From an uncultured delta proteobacterium (GTDB lineage Bacteria; Desulfobacterota; Syntrophia; Syntrophales; Smithellaceae), in NCBI GenBank assembly GCA_903907985.1, contig CAIVQG010000043.1, positions 1 through 64,000 on the forward strand: DNA of 64,000 nt. Reading direction: 5' to 3'. Below, in pieces: positions 9,901-18,600 of the stretch (position 1 is its first letter; the number at the start of each line of letters is the position of its first letter). Below the pieces are notes generated by a model. It had not been told where the DNA came from and did not search any database. It was given only the letters and a program-made list of their open reading frames with translations. The translations under genes and the position numbers were made by a program.

Positions 9901-10022
9901 TCGGCACATTATTCACGCTTTTTGTTGTTCCGGCAATGTACTTGCTTTTGGCTTATGATCATCAGGCCCAAAAAGCCCATCTAGACGAAGAGAGGATGAC
10001 ACCTGGCGCCGCAACGCATTAA
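6930..10022 (+). CDS. RND family multidrug efflux pump, HAE1 class
   Basis: Inner-membrane proton-driven efflux transporter of the AcrB/MexB/MexF type, 1030 residues, normal length. Visible are the N-terminal MKFTDIFIRRPVLATVVSLLIL helix, the two large periplasmic loops, the TM4 proton-relay block GLVVDDAIIVVENVHRHME with its Asp pair, and the mirrored second-half helices ending TLFTLFVVPAMYLLL. The first half begins 17 nt after the adaptor gene. Sequence alone does not define the substrate. Control by the upstream TetR protein is inferred from operon structure. Weak similarity to an operator is not seen internally, so transcription probably comes from 3480. Confidence 0.95.
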   Translation: MKFTDIFIRRPVLATVVSLLILVLGLRSIDLLPVREYPATQNAVVTVTTIYTGADPELVSGFITTPLENSIAQANGIGYLTSSSSQSMSNITANMRLNYDANKALTEINTKVNAVINQLPKGSQQPVISISTGEDIGALIIGFYSEVLPTNNITDYLIRVVQPKLQAVEGVQTAEILGKQEFALRAWLDPEKMAAQGVTAADVSNALAANNFISALGRTKGQMVTVDLTAATGLHSVDEFRKLVIKSVGGAIIRIGDVANVTLGAENYDSSVRFDGKAAVFISIKVAPNANLLTVAKAVATVFPQIAQNLPQGLEGRIVYDATEYVNSSIKEVVITLVEALLIVTLVIFLSLGSVRSVIIPTVAIPLSLVGAFFIMMILGYTINLMTLLALVLAIGLVVDDAIIVVENVHRHMEEGVPLLQACLRGARELGGPIVAMTVVLIAVYVPIGFMGGLTGALFTEFAYTLAGSVLVSAIIALTLSPMMCSRFLKEPAPNERHRFTEFIDRQFNRLRNGYAGILHNSLNSLPVVVVFAVIILGSNYFLFASSKSELAPQDDQGFMMAMLTAAPDATLAQTQLYSLQLAKILEPIPEIEHLFQVEGFSGLNSGFAGLVLKPWDERKRTTKVLQPEIQNRLGEIAGANAVIFQPPPLPGTGHGLPVQFVIGTTESFPRLNDVSQIFLDKARLSGMFMYVDTDLKIDKPQTIVELDRDKMAQMGLTMQDVGSSLASMLGGGYVNYFSMSGRSYKVIPQVKQNERLTADQLNNYHINTAGGQSIAVSTIASLKTTVVPESINHFQQLNSSTISAVLTPGVTLGQALDGLKKIARKVLPDGYSVDYAGESRQYMQESSSLLITFVFALIIIFLVLAALFESFRDPIIVLISVPMSMCGALIFISLGIGDASLNIYTEVGLITLIGLISKHGILIVQFANDLQREGKSKREAIEQAAAVRLRPILMTTAAMVLGVLPLVFASGAGAAGRYNMGLVITTGISIGTLFTLFVVPAMYLLLAYDHQAQKAHLDEERMTPGAATH

Positions 10023-10284
10023 AATATGTATTTTGTTATTAGGAATATGCAAAGTAATATTAGCTTTCAGCTTGCGCGAAATTGTCTTTCCATTGACAGC
10101 CGTATACTGAACTTCCGGGATAAGAGAATGCTCTGCCCATATCAAAAAGGGGGCAATATTTAATTGACATAAAAAAAGCGTTGTTTTTATACTCCCGCCC
10201 GGCAGAAGGAAGTTCTTGTCAAAAGAAGTTGCCGATGTTAGTATCCGCGGCGGTTCAATAATTATATAATAAAGGAAACTGTTA

Positions 10285-11133
10285 ATGGCGCTTACCGCAG
10301 ACATTAAAGGCGGATCTGAAAATGAGATAAAGGGGGGGGCGGGGCTGCTCGTTTCCCGGCCATTCGCCTTTATTGGACGGAATGCCCTCGGCTGGATCAA
10401 TCGTCTGGGCGCGGCGGCCATTTTTCTCTGTATGGCGTTTCTGAGTACCATAGGGCGTAAGCAGCTTTCAAAAACGGTACAACAGATCTATTACATTGGG
10501 GCAAGATCCATAACCATCATTATGCTGGTAAGCTTGTTTACCGGTATGGTTCTGGGGCTGCAATCTTACCATTCGCTGCTCAAATTCGGTGCGTCTGGCG
10601 CGGTCGGTTCTCTGGTTTCCCTTTCCCTTATTATGGAGTTGGGGCCGGTGCTTACAGCGATCATGATTACGGCGCGGGCCGGTTCGGCCATAGCTGCTGA
10701 AATCGGCATCCAGCGCATCAGCGAGCAGATCGACGCTCTGCACACCATGCGGATCAATCCCATCCGGTATCTTATCAGCCCTAAAATTACCGCGGCTATC
10801 ATCAGCTTTCCCCTGCTGACGGCCGTGTTTGACCTCATCGGTATTCTGGGCGGCTATATTTCCGCCGTGGTGCTTTTGGGGTTGAATGGCGGTGTTTACC
10901 TGCACAGCATCAACACTTACGTGGTCATGAGCGACATAACAAATGGTTTTGTTAAATCGATTGTTTTTGCAATAATTGTTGCTACCGTTTGTTGTTATCA
11001 GGGATATTTCGCCCATTTGCGCAAGGACAGCCACGGCGCTCAGGCGGTCGGGCTGGCAACGACTTCGGCGGTAGTAACTTCCTGTGTGCTGATTCTGGTT
11101 TCGGACTACGTCGTGACTTCATTATTGGCATAG
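10285..11133 (+). CDS. mlaE: MlaE-type phospholipid ABC transporter permease
   Basis: Permease of the Mla/MCE system that moves phospholipids between outer and inner membranes. The 282 residues include the MlaE block LGPVLTAIMITARAGSAIAAEIG with the conserved E, then the coupling motif EQIDALHTMRINPIRYL and several membrane helices. It has an N-terminal extension of about 60 residues compared with E. coli MlaE, largely a hydrophilic leader followed by a hydrophobic stretch. It starts an apparent operon mlaE-F-D-C-A with 9-nt, 5-nt, 19-nt and 18-nt spacings. The 262-nt gap upstream probably holds the promoter, though I see no convincing hexamers there. The stop codon is TAG, used here as an ordinary terminator. 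Confidence 0.93.
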   Translation: MALTADIKGGSENEIKGGAGLLVSRPFAFIGRNALGWINRLGAAAIFLCMAFLSTIGRKQLSKTVQQIYYIGARSITIIMLVSLFTGMVLGLQSYHSLLKFGASGAVGSLVSLSLIMELGPVLTAIMITARAGSAIAAEIGIQRISEQIDALHTMRINPIRYLISPKITAAIISFPLLTAVFDLIGILGGYISAVVLLGLNGGVYLHSINTYVVMSDITNGFVKSIVFAIIVATVCCYQGYFAHLRKDSHGAQAVGLATTSAVVTSCVLILVSDYVVTSLLA

Positions 11134-11142
11134 AAAGACTTT

Positions 11143-12429
11143 ATGGATATACCACTCATCGAATTTAAAAATGTTACCAAACGCTTCGGCACGAAAACTG
11201 TGCTGCAACGGGTTAATTTACAGATATATGAAGGGCAGATCACAACCATCATCGGACTTTCCGGATCTGGTAAAAGCGTCATGCTCAAGCATATCATCGG
11301 ACTGATTCAGCCTGACGAAGGTGCTATTTATTTCCGGGGCAAACCGATTGCCGAGATGAAAAAAACGGAGATTGCCGCAGCCTTCGCACAGATCAGCTAT
11401 ATGTTTCAAGGCAATGCCCTGTTTGATTCCCTGACTGTTTATGACAATATCGCGCTACCGCTACGGGAAACGACCAATTTGAAAAAAGCGGAAATCGACC
11501 GGCGGGTAATGAACAGAATCGAACAAACGGAACTTTCCGAGGCCATTTACAAATATCCGTCGGAGCTATCCGGCGGCATGCAAAAGCGGGCTGCGCTCGC
11601 GCGTGCACTGATAACCGATCCGCAAATCGTTCTTTTTGACGAACCGACGACCGGTCAGGACCCTGTCCGGAAAAATGCTATTTTGGGGATGATAGCACAG
11701 TACCAGAAAAAATTTAATTTTACCGCCATACTCGTCAGCCATGAAATTCCGGATGTGTATTTTATCTCCAATCGCGTACTTGCCCTTTATGATCGGCAGA
11801 TTGTTTTTCAGGGAACGCCGGAGGAACTGGAAAATTTCGATCACCCGTTTATGGATGAAGTCATCAGCAGCCTGGAATCACTGCAAAAAGAATTAACCGG
11901 TCTTTACTCTAAACGACAGTTTAAAGTTTTAAATCATGTTCAGCTGGAGCATAGAAGAAAGCCTAACAAGGTAAGTCATGTTCAAATAGAGCGCAGAAAA
12001 TCAGGTGAAAGTTATTGTGTCGTAGTTTTTACTCTGTCCGATCTGGATGCAATTATTTCTAATTTAGGTTACGATGCGGCACAGGAAGCCATCCATTCGA
12101 TGGGAGTATATATTGATAAAAACTTTGGCACTATCGGCGGATTTTCCATGCGCCACAAGTCGAATGAAATTATTACGGTACTGCCTTTTTCCAATCTTGA
12201 GGAAGCCGAGAATATTTTGAAGAATTTTGTTAATGATTTTCAGGAACAGGGGTTACGCGATATTTGGACCGAAACTCAAAATCAGGCATCTGCGGATAAA
12301 TGTGTTGATTTCGTCATCCGTGCTGGAGTTGCTCAGGGGCAACCTATTGACGAAATAGACTCCATCATCCAGTCGGCAAAATCCAGACAAACAGAAATCG
12401 GGCGGCTTCATTGCGCCGCGGGGGAGTGA
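11143..12429 (+). CDS. mlaF: MlaF-type ABC ATPase fused to a degenerate GGDEF-like domain
   Basis: ATPase of the Mla lipid transporter. Residues 1-240 form a complete ABC domain: Walker A GLSGSGKS (38-45), signature ELSGGM, Walker B VLFDEPT and switch His in LVSHE. MlaF proteins normally end near residue 270, but this one has 428 residues. The extra part starts with LTGLYSKRQF (from Leu251), which is the classic opening of a GGDEF domain. It continues with a CVVVFTLSDLDAI strand, and RHKSNEIITVLPF where GGDEF would stand (HKSNE, 338-342), ending in a VIRAGVA strand. The loss of the GG(D/E)EF residues predicts no cyclase activity, so it may be a nucleotide-sensing or structural module. Fold assignment is by eye. 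Confidence 0.85.
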   Translation: MDIPLIEFKNVTKRFGTKTVLQRVNLQIYEGQITTIIGLSGSGKSVMLKHIIGLIQPDEGAIYFRGKPIAEMKKTEIAAAFAQISYMFQGNALFDSLTVYDNIALPLRETTNLKKAEIDRRVMNRIEQTELSEAIYKYPSELSGGMQKRAALARALITDPQIVLFDEPTTGQDPVRKNAILGMIAQYQKKFNFTAILVSHEIPDVYFISNRVLALYDRQIVFQGTPEELENFDHPFMDEVISSLESLQKELTGLYSKRQFKVLNHVQLEHRRKPNKVSHVQIERRKSGESYCVVVFTLSDLDAIISNLGYDAAQEAIHSMGVYIDKNFGTIGGFSMRHKSNEIITVLPFSNLEEAENILKNFVNDFQEQGLRDIWTETQNQASADKCVDFVIRAGVAQGQPIDEIDSIIQSAKSRQTEIGRLHCAAGE

Positions 12430-12434
12430 AATAA

Positions 12435-12908
12435 ATGAAAAAGTATAATATGGAGACCATCGTCGGCATTTTTGTTGTTTTCGGGCTGATCTGTGTCGGA
12501 TATATGACCGTAAAACTCGGCAAAATTAATATTCTGGGAGATAATTCCTACTCGCTTATTGCCAAGTTCACAACGGTTACGGGCTTGAGAACTGGCAGTC
12601 CGGTGAATGTTTTAGGAATTGAAGTCGGACGCGTGGAACGAATCACCATGGATCAGGAAAACCTGAAGGCGGCGGTGGAAATACGAGTTAAAAAAGATAT
12701 CAAAGTATATGATGATGCCATTGCCTCCATCAAAACCGAAGGACTTATTGGCGACAAGTATCTCAGCATTGACCCGGGAGGTGGAGGTGACCTACTCAAA
12801 CCAAATGGGGTGATCAAGGACACGCAGGCGGCTATGGATATCGAGGAACTCATCAGCAAATATGCCTTTGGTGAAGTAAAAAAGGAAAAGAAAGAAGAAA
12901 AGAAATAG
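12435..12908 (+). CDS. mlaD: MlaD-type MCE domain lipid-binding protein
   Basis: Inner-membrane-anchored MCE protein that forms the periplasmic hexameric ring above MlaFE. The 157 residues comprise an N-terminal anchor helix (METIVGIFVVFGLICVGYMTV) and one MCE domain with the family core FTTVTGLRTGSPVNVLGIEVGRV. A hydrophobic central segment (IASIKTEGLIGDKYLSIDPG) follows, then a charged lysine/glutamate tail. Length fits single-MCE MlaD. It begins 5 nt after mlaF. Stop codon TAG. Confidence 0.93.
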   Translation: MKKYNMETIVGIFVVFGLICVGYMTVKLGKINILGDNSYSLIAKFTTVTGLRTGSPVNVLGIEVGRVERITMDQENLKAAVEIRVKKDIKVYDDAIASIKTEGLIGDKYLSIDPGGGGDLLKPNGVIKDTQAAMDIEELISKYAFGEVKKEKKEEKK

Positions 12909-12927
12909 GTTGCAGGAGGCTTAAATA

Positions 12928-13524
12928 ATGAAGAAGCTGTTCGCAGCAGTAAACATATTGATTGTTGTTCTTATATTATCCATTCCGGTATATGCCGGAG
13001 TTCCGATGGCCACAGTTGACGCCACAGTCAATAGGGTGCTCGATGTGTTGCGCGATCCTAAGCTGAAAACACCTGCCGCCAAAGAAATAAAGAAAGAAAA
13101 GCTCCGGGTAATCTACAAAGACATGTTTGATGAGATGGAATTTTCCCGGCGCACGCTGACGCGCAACTGGAACAAGTTTTCTCCCGATCAGCGTGTGGAG
13201 TTTGTCAATCTCTTTGAGAAGGTACTGGAAAGAACATATATCGATAAAATCCTGGATTACTCTAACGAAAAAATCGTTTTTTATAAAGAAACAATGTTGG
13301 CGGAGAATCAAGCTGAGATTCAATCCAAGGTTATCACATCTTCCAAGGAAATTCCTATATTCTACCGCATGATCCTGAAAGACAGCAAATGGAAAGTTTA
13401 TGACGTTGTTGTGGAGAATGTTAGTCTGGTGCAGAACTACCGCACCCAATTCAATGATATCCTGAACAAGAATACACCCGAGCAATTGCTGGAGATTCTG
13501 CGGAAAAAGGTGAAGGAACATTAA
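12928..13524 (+). CDS. mlaC: MlaC-type periplasmic phospholipid shuttle
   Basis: Soluble periplasmic carrier of the Mla pathway (Ttg2D/MlaC family), 198 residues. It has a cleavable signal peptide (hydrophobic 8-20, cleavage near VYAG). The MlaC fold is recognisable in VLRDPKLKTPAAKEIKKEKLRVIYKDMFDEMEFSRRTL, the WNKFSPDQRVEFVNLFEKVLERTY block and the C-terminal WKVYDVVVENVSLVQNYRTQFNDIL. AGGAGG at 12914-12919 is a good ribosome-binding site. It lies between mlaD and mlaA, the expected operon position. Confidence 0.93.
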   Translation: MKKLFAAVNILIVVLILSIPVYAGVPMATVDATVNRVLDVLRDPKLKTPAAKEIKKEKLRVIYKDMFDEMEFSRRTLTRNWNKFSPDQRVEFVNLFEKVLERTYIDKILDYSNEKIVFYKETMLAENQAEIQSKVITSSKEIPIFYRMILKDSKWKVYDVVVENVSLVQNYRTQFNDILNKNTPEQLLEILRKKVKEH

Positions 13525-13542
13525 AAAATAGGCTGAAGACTG

Positions 13543-14505
13543 ATGGCTGAAGAAAAAAGCACGTCGGACTGCTCATGCAACGCTGATAAGGTAGTTAATA
13601 TAAGACTAATGAATATTATCTGTTACGTAAAGCATTTTGCTAGGCTGGTTGCATTTTTTGTTTTTTTGGCGACGGGCTGTGCCCACAGCCCTGTTCAGAC
13701 TGCTTCTACGGTGTCGGCCGGAGATGTGTCCTCCCCGCCACAGGTGACCGAAGTGGTGAGTGCGTCTTTGACCAGCCCAGCGGAAATACCTGACAAACCA
13801 GAAAATAAAAGCAATGGCGATGAAGAGTATCCTGACGACATAAAGGACGAACAAACAGCGACAATTGCCGATCCTTTGGAACCCTTTAACCGGGCCATGT
13901 ATCATTTCAACGATAAATTATACTTCTGGATGCTCAAACCTGTAGCGCAGGGTTACAGTAGTGTTGTTCCGGAACCGGCGCGGGTAAGCGTAAAGAATTT
14001 TTTTTCCAACCTCGGATTTCCGATCCGTTTCTTAAGTTGCCTGCTCCAGGCTGATTTCCGCGGTGCGTCCACAGAATTGGGACGTTTCGGCATCAACACT
14101 ATCTGGGGTATCGGGGGCCTGATGGACCCTGCGGCAAACAAGGAATTGGATCTGCAAAAACAGGATACAGACCTTGGTTTGACCCTGGCATCCTATGGAG
14201 TAGGGCACGGGTTCTACATTGTCTGGCCGGTACTCGGGCCTTCCAGCCCGCGGGATTCGGTAGATATAATCGGCGAGTCTTTTTTGTATCCCGTTTCCTA
14301 CATTAATCCCTGGTACTACTGGTTGTCAGTAAGAAGTTCGGAAGTGGTAAATGCTACATCGCTAAGGATTGGTGATTATGAGTCTCTTCAGAAGGCAGCC
14401 ATTGACCCCTATGTGGCATTTCGTGACGCTTATATTCAATATCGGCTGAAGAAAGTTAAAGGAAGAAACCAGTCACCAGAGAAAGCTAAGCCGCAGGACA
14501 AGTGA
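13543..14505 (+). CDS. mlaA: MlaA/VacJ family outer membrane lipoprotein
   Basis: Outer-membrane component that extracts mislocalised phospholipids. The conserved VacJ domain is plain: DPLEPFNRAMYHFNDKLYFWMLKP, NLGFPIRFLSCLLQADFRGASTELGRFGINT, GIGGLMDPA and DLGLTLASYGVGHGFYIVWPVLGPSSPRD. The lipobox LATGC appears after an internal Met. The frame opens at ATG 13543, but the signal peptide would begin properly at ATG 13609 (MNIICYVKHF); neither has a strong ribosome-binding site, so the true start is uncertain. A low-complexity linker separates the lipid anchor from the domain. It closes the Mla operon, which in E. coli has mlaA elsewhere. Confidence 0.92.
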   Translation: MAEEKSTSDCSCNADKVVNIRLMNIICYVKHFARLVAFFVFLATGCAHSPVQTASTVSAGDVSSPPQVTEVVSASLTSPAEIPDKPENKSNGDEEYPDDIKDEQTATIADPLEPFNRAMYHFNDKLYFWMLKPVAQGYSSVVPEPARVSVKNFFSNLGFPIRFLSCLLQADFRGASTELGRFGINTIWGIGGLMDPAANKELDLQKQDTDLGLTLASYGVGHGFYIVWPVLGPSSPRDSVDIIGESFLYPVSYINPWYYWLSVRSSEVVNATSLRIGDYESLQKAAIDPYVAFRDAYIQYRLKKVKGRNQSPEKAKPQDK

Positions 14506-14601
14506 TGTCCGTTACAATGGGTGTAAACTCACAGGCTTCAATTGCTTTGCTCGCAATGATTGCTAAAGCTCCGGGCTATGAAAAAAAGAGAGGATAATTA
14601 G

Positions 14602-15390
14602 CTTACGAAAAATTTTACGATTTTCGCAATCTCGGCATTACTAATAATTGTGTTTCAGGGAACCTCTGCAGCGGCCGGACTGTTTGGTCCGCTGCAAACT
14701 GTTTCCCGGGATGCCGGAGGATTGAATACGGCCATCGGTTACTGGTATCATGAGGATAAAATTAAAAACGGTTCCGAATATATAATTCGACAAAATGAAG
14801 TTTATTCGCAGGTGTCTTACGGAGGCAACAGTCGCTGGGAAATATATGGACGAATAGGCGTAGCGGATTTAAAAATCTTCGATGCTTTCAGTTCCACCAA
14901 TGCCGCAACAAACATATCTTCCTCCAGCGATTTCACGGAGAACTGGAAGTTTTTCGGCACTCTGGGAGCAAAGGGATTTCTGCCGATCAACAAAATATTG
15001 GGAATCGGTACTTTTTTTCAGGGAACATATTACTTTAATAACTTTACCGGAGATGCTGCCGGAACGAATGCCGGTGCGCCTTTTACGGCTGATCTCAAGG
15101 TGCATAATATGTGGGATGTAAATTTCGGGATCGGTTTCCAGGCGACGGTCCCCTATGGCATAAAGTTATATGCCGGACCATATATCTATTATTCGGAGGC
15201 CAAGGCATGCCTGTCGGCGAATATTCCGGGAATAGGATTTGGAAGGGAAAATGTTTTGCTGAAAAACAAGACAATTGCCGGAGGGTTTATCGGAACCGAT
15301 ATACCGCTCGCCAAAGGATTCCACTTGAATATTGAAGGACAATATTCAGAGCGGTTTTCTGTGGGGGCTGCAATTAGTTATACATATTAA
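14602..15390 (+). CDS. Outer membrane beta-barrel protein with unclear start codon
   Basis: Predicted exported barrel protein of unknown role. The body has alternating beta-strand patterns (EVYSQVSYGGNSRWEIYGRIGVADL, FFQGTYYFNNFTG, MWDVNFGIGFQATVPYGIKLYAGPYIYY) and ends in aromatic-terminated strands with a C-terminal SYTY. The first usual start in frame is GTG 14650, but that falls inside what is clearly a signal peptide: the frame reads TKNFTIFAISALLIIVF then ASAAAG-like cleavage from codon 14605 on. AGAGAGGA at 14586-14594 is spaced for a start at codon 14602, which is CTT. Either a rare start is used or the start codon is mutated. The frame is closed upstream by TAG 14599. Confidence 0.65.
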   Translation, partial: LTKNFTIFAISALLIIVFQGTSAAAGLFGPLQTVSRDAGGLNTAIGYWYHEDKIKNGSEYIIRQNEVYSQVSYGGNSRWEIYGRIGVADLKIFDAFSSTNAATNISSSSDFTENWKFFGTLGAKGFLPINKILGIGTFFQGTYYFNNFTGDAAGTNAGAPFTADLKVHNMWDVNFGIGFQATVPYGIKLYAGPYIYYSEAKACLSANIPGIGFGRENVLLKNKTIAGGFIGTDIPLAKGFHLNIEGQYSERFSVGAAISYTY

Positions 15391-15627
15391 GTAACGGAGG
15401 CTCGCTGAAAACAACCCGCATCTAAGATTGATGGCATTCGCCAATCTTTACAACTTTGCTATTTCTGATAGTTCTGTATCATTTACGTGATGTTTAGAAA
15501 AATTGTCTTGACTTTATGATTGTATTAGACAAGCGTGCAGCAAGAAAATATAAATAAGGCATCGTCGTTCGGTCAACAACTATTTTCAACCCTGTTTTTT
15601 AGGGAGCGATACCATGATGAGATTACT

Positions 15628-15660
15628 AAAACCCTGTTTTTCAAAAGAGAGCGGGGTTTT
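15628..15660. repeat. Hairpin upstream of the PAS kinase gene
   Basis: AAAACCC (15628-15634) pairs with GGGTTTT (15654-15660) around a 19-nt loop. ACCCTGTTTTT also occurs a second time at about 15590. With T-rich ends it could be a terminator or an attenuator-like leader 20-40 nt ahead of the kinase start. Confidence 0.35.
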
Positions 15661-15699
15661 GTCGTTTCCGGGTAGCAATAAGTGCCGGAGTTTCCTGAA

Positions 15700-18600
15700 A
15701 TGAAAGATGAATCCAAGACAAAAAAGCAACTGATAAGTGAACTTGACGAATTGCGCCGGCAGTTAGCCCATGTGCAAAGCTCTGCAGAGGAATTCCAACA
15801 GCTGAAGGAAAGTAATGAGAAGTTTGTAAAAGCTTTCCTGCAAAACTCGATTCCCATGGACATCACCCTGTTAAGAAGCGGGAGATATGTTGACGTCAGC
15901 GAGGCTTTGCTAATATTTATGGGGCGAAGAAGAGACGAAGTCATAGGGAATACTGCTACTTCCTTAGAATTAATTACTGAAGAACAAAAATCAATATTTC
16001 TTAATGAACTAAACTCGAAGGGCCGGGTGGAAAACCTGGAACTGCAAGTTAAAACAAAAGGCGGAGAACTGAGAGACGGATTATTCAATGCGGTAATGAT
16101 GACTCTCAACAATGAAAAGTATCTGTTGACAGTGATGGCAGATATCACCGATCGCAAGCGGGCGGAAAAGACGCTGCACGAGAGCGAGGAGAAATCCCGG
16201 GCTTTGACGGAAAGCACATCCATGGGCATCTACCTTATTCAGAATAATAAATTTGTCTATATCAATCCGTCCTTCCAGTCCATCACCGGTTATTCGCAAA
16301 CTGAACTGGACGACATGCTTTTTTGGAACATCGTTCATCCTGATTTTCGGGAAATGGTTAAGGATAGAGGGATCAAACGTCAAAAAGGAGAAGAGGTGCC
16401 GCAACGGTATGATTTTAAGATCATTGCCAAGGGCGGGCAAGAAAAGTGGATTGACCTGTCAGTCACATACATCGACCTGAATGGCAAACCAACCATAATG
16501 GGATCAATGTCTGACATCACTGAGCGCAAGCGGATGGAGGATGCGTTACGGGAGAGTGAAGTGCATGTCCGGACAATATTGGAAAATGCACCACTGGGTA
16601 TCGTAAATTATGATAAGAACGGAGCGATAATCGACTGTAATGCAAACTTTATCCAACTGATTGGTTCATCTCGCGAAGCTCTCCTCGGTCTGAATGTTCT
16701 GAAACTGAAGAACGAAGATGTAGCAAATGCTCTGCGTATTTCTCTTAATGGACATATATCAGCAGTGGAAGGTGAATATCGTTCTTACACGGCCGATAAA
16801 GTTACAAAAGCGAGAATGGTCTGCGCCCCATTTTTCTCGCAGAAGGGAGAGATCACTGGAGGAATTGCGATTACCGAAGATATCACTTCCCGCAGAAGGG
16901 CGGAAGAGGCGCTGCGAGAGACGGAAGATAAATATCGCCTGCTGGTGGATAATGCCAGCGACATTATCTGTCGGACGGATTCCCGGGGATACTTCAATTT
17001 TTTGAATCCCGCCGCCATGAAGTTCACCGGGTATGCCGAGGCCGATCTTATTGGTAAACACTTCAGTGAGCTCATTCATCCCGACTGGCGTGCCGATGTG
17101 GAGCGATTCTGCGGCCGGCAGTTTGTTAAGAATATTCCCAGCGCTTGTTATGATGTCCCCCTGCTCACCAAAGATAATAGACAGGCCTGGTTGGAACAAA
17201 ATGTCCAGCTCATCATCGATAATGGTCAGGTTGTCGGCTTTCAGGCCATTGCCCGCGACATCACCGATCGCAAGCAGGCTCAAGAGGCGCTGCGGGAGAG
17301 TGAAGAAAAATATCGGGCCATCCTGCAAAGCATTGAAGACGGCTACTTTGAGAGTGATTTAGCCGGATGCTTTACCTTCTTTAATGATTCCCTATGCAAA
17401 ATATTAGGATATTCCAGAGATGAATTGATAGGGATGAACAACAGACGGTTACTGGATAAAGAAAATGCCCGAAAAGTATTTGCAATATTTAATAAAGTGT
17501 ACACGACCGGAAAGGCTTACCGACCATTTGAATGGAAGTTCATCACCAAGGAAGGTGTCGAACGTTTTGCGGAGAGCTCTATATCGTTAAAGCGGGACAG
17601 AGAAGGCCGGCCGACAGGATTTCAGGGTATTGTGCGCGAAGTTACTGAGCGCAAGAGAATGGAGGATAAGTTGAAGGAGAGCGAGGAGAAATTCCGTATA
17701 CTCATGGAATCTTCCCCTACGGCCTTCCTGATGTACCAAAACAATACGTGGGTATATGCGAACCCCGCAGCAACGGAGATCACAGGCTACACTAGTCAGG
17801 AGCTCCGGGACATGCCTTTCGCGTACTTTGCACACCCCGATGACAAAGCAATGCTTCAGGAGCGGGCCCAAAGGCGTCAAAGAGGCGAAATCAAGACAAA
17901 TCTCCGTTATGAGGTCAGAATTATTGCTAAAGACGGCACTATCAAATGGATCGATCTTTCCAGTACTTCTGTCTTCCACAAAGCCTGTCCTGCCGGAGTA
18001 GTTTCGGTTGTGGACATAACCGAGCGAAAGCGGATGGAAGCAGAATTGCTCAAAGCCCGGAAACTGGAGTCTGTGGCTACCCTGGCCGGGGGGATCGCCC
18101 ATGATTTCAATAATCTGCTGGCGGGAGTTTATGGCTATATTGAAATGGCGCAATTGGATCTTCCTTCCGGGAGCCGTGCCCATGACTACTTACTCGCCGC
18201 CGAGAAATCAGCAAAACAGGCGGCAGATCTGACCAAACGCCTGATTACATTTGCCCGAGGAGGGGGGCCGGTAAGGAAGCAAAGTGACATTGGTGAACTT
18301 GTCAAAGATACAGTCCAAAGGGCTTTGATAGCGATACCAGTGGAAAAGAAAGTCGTCGTGGCCGATGACCTTTGGACGGCGGAAATAGATGCGGGTCAGA
18401 TTCGCCAGGCAATCATAAGTATAATAGCCAATGCCGTGGAAGCGATGCCGGAAGGTGGTTTGCTTACAGTCAGCGCCCAGAATGTAATCGTGTTCCCCAA
18501 CCAACTCCCGGTGTCTGAGGGGCCATATGTGCGGATTACAGTCAGCGACACGGGAGGAGGTATCTCGGCGGAAGATTTGCCCCTCATCTTCGATCCCTAT

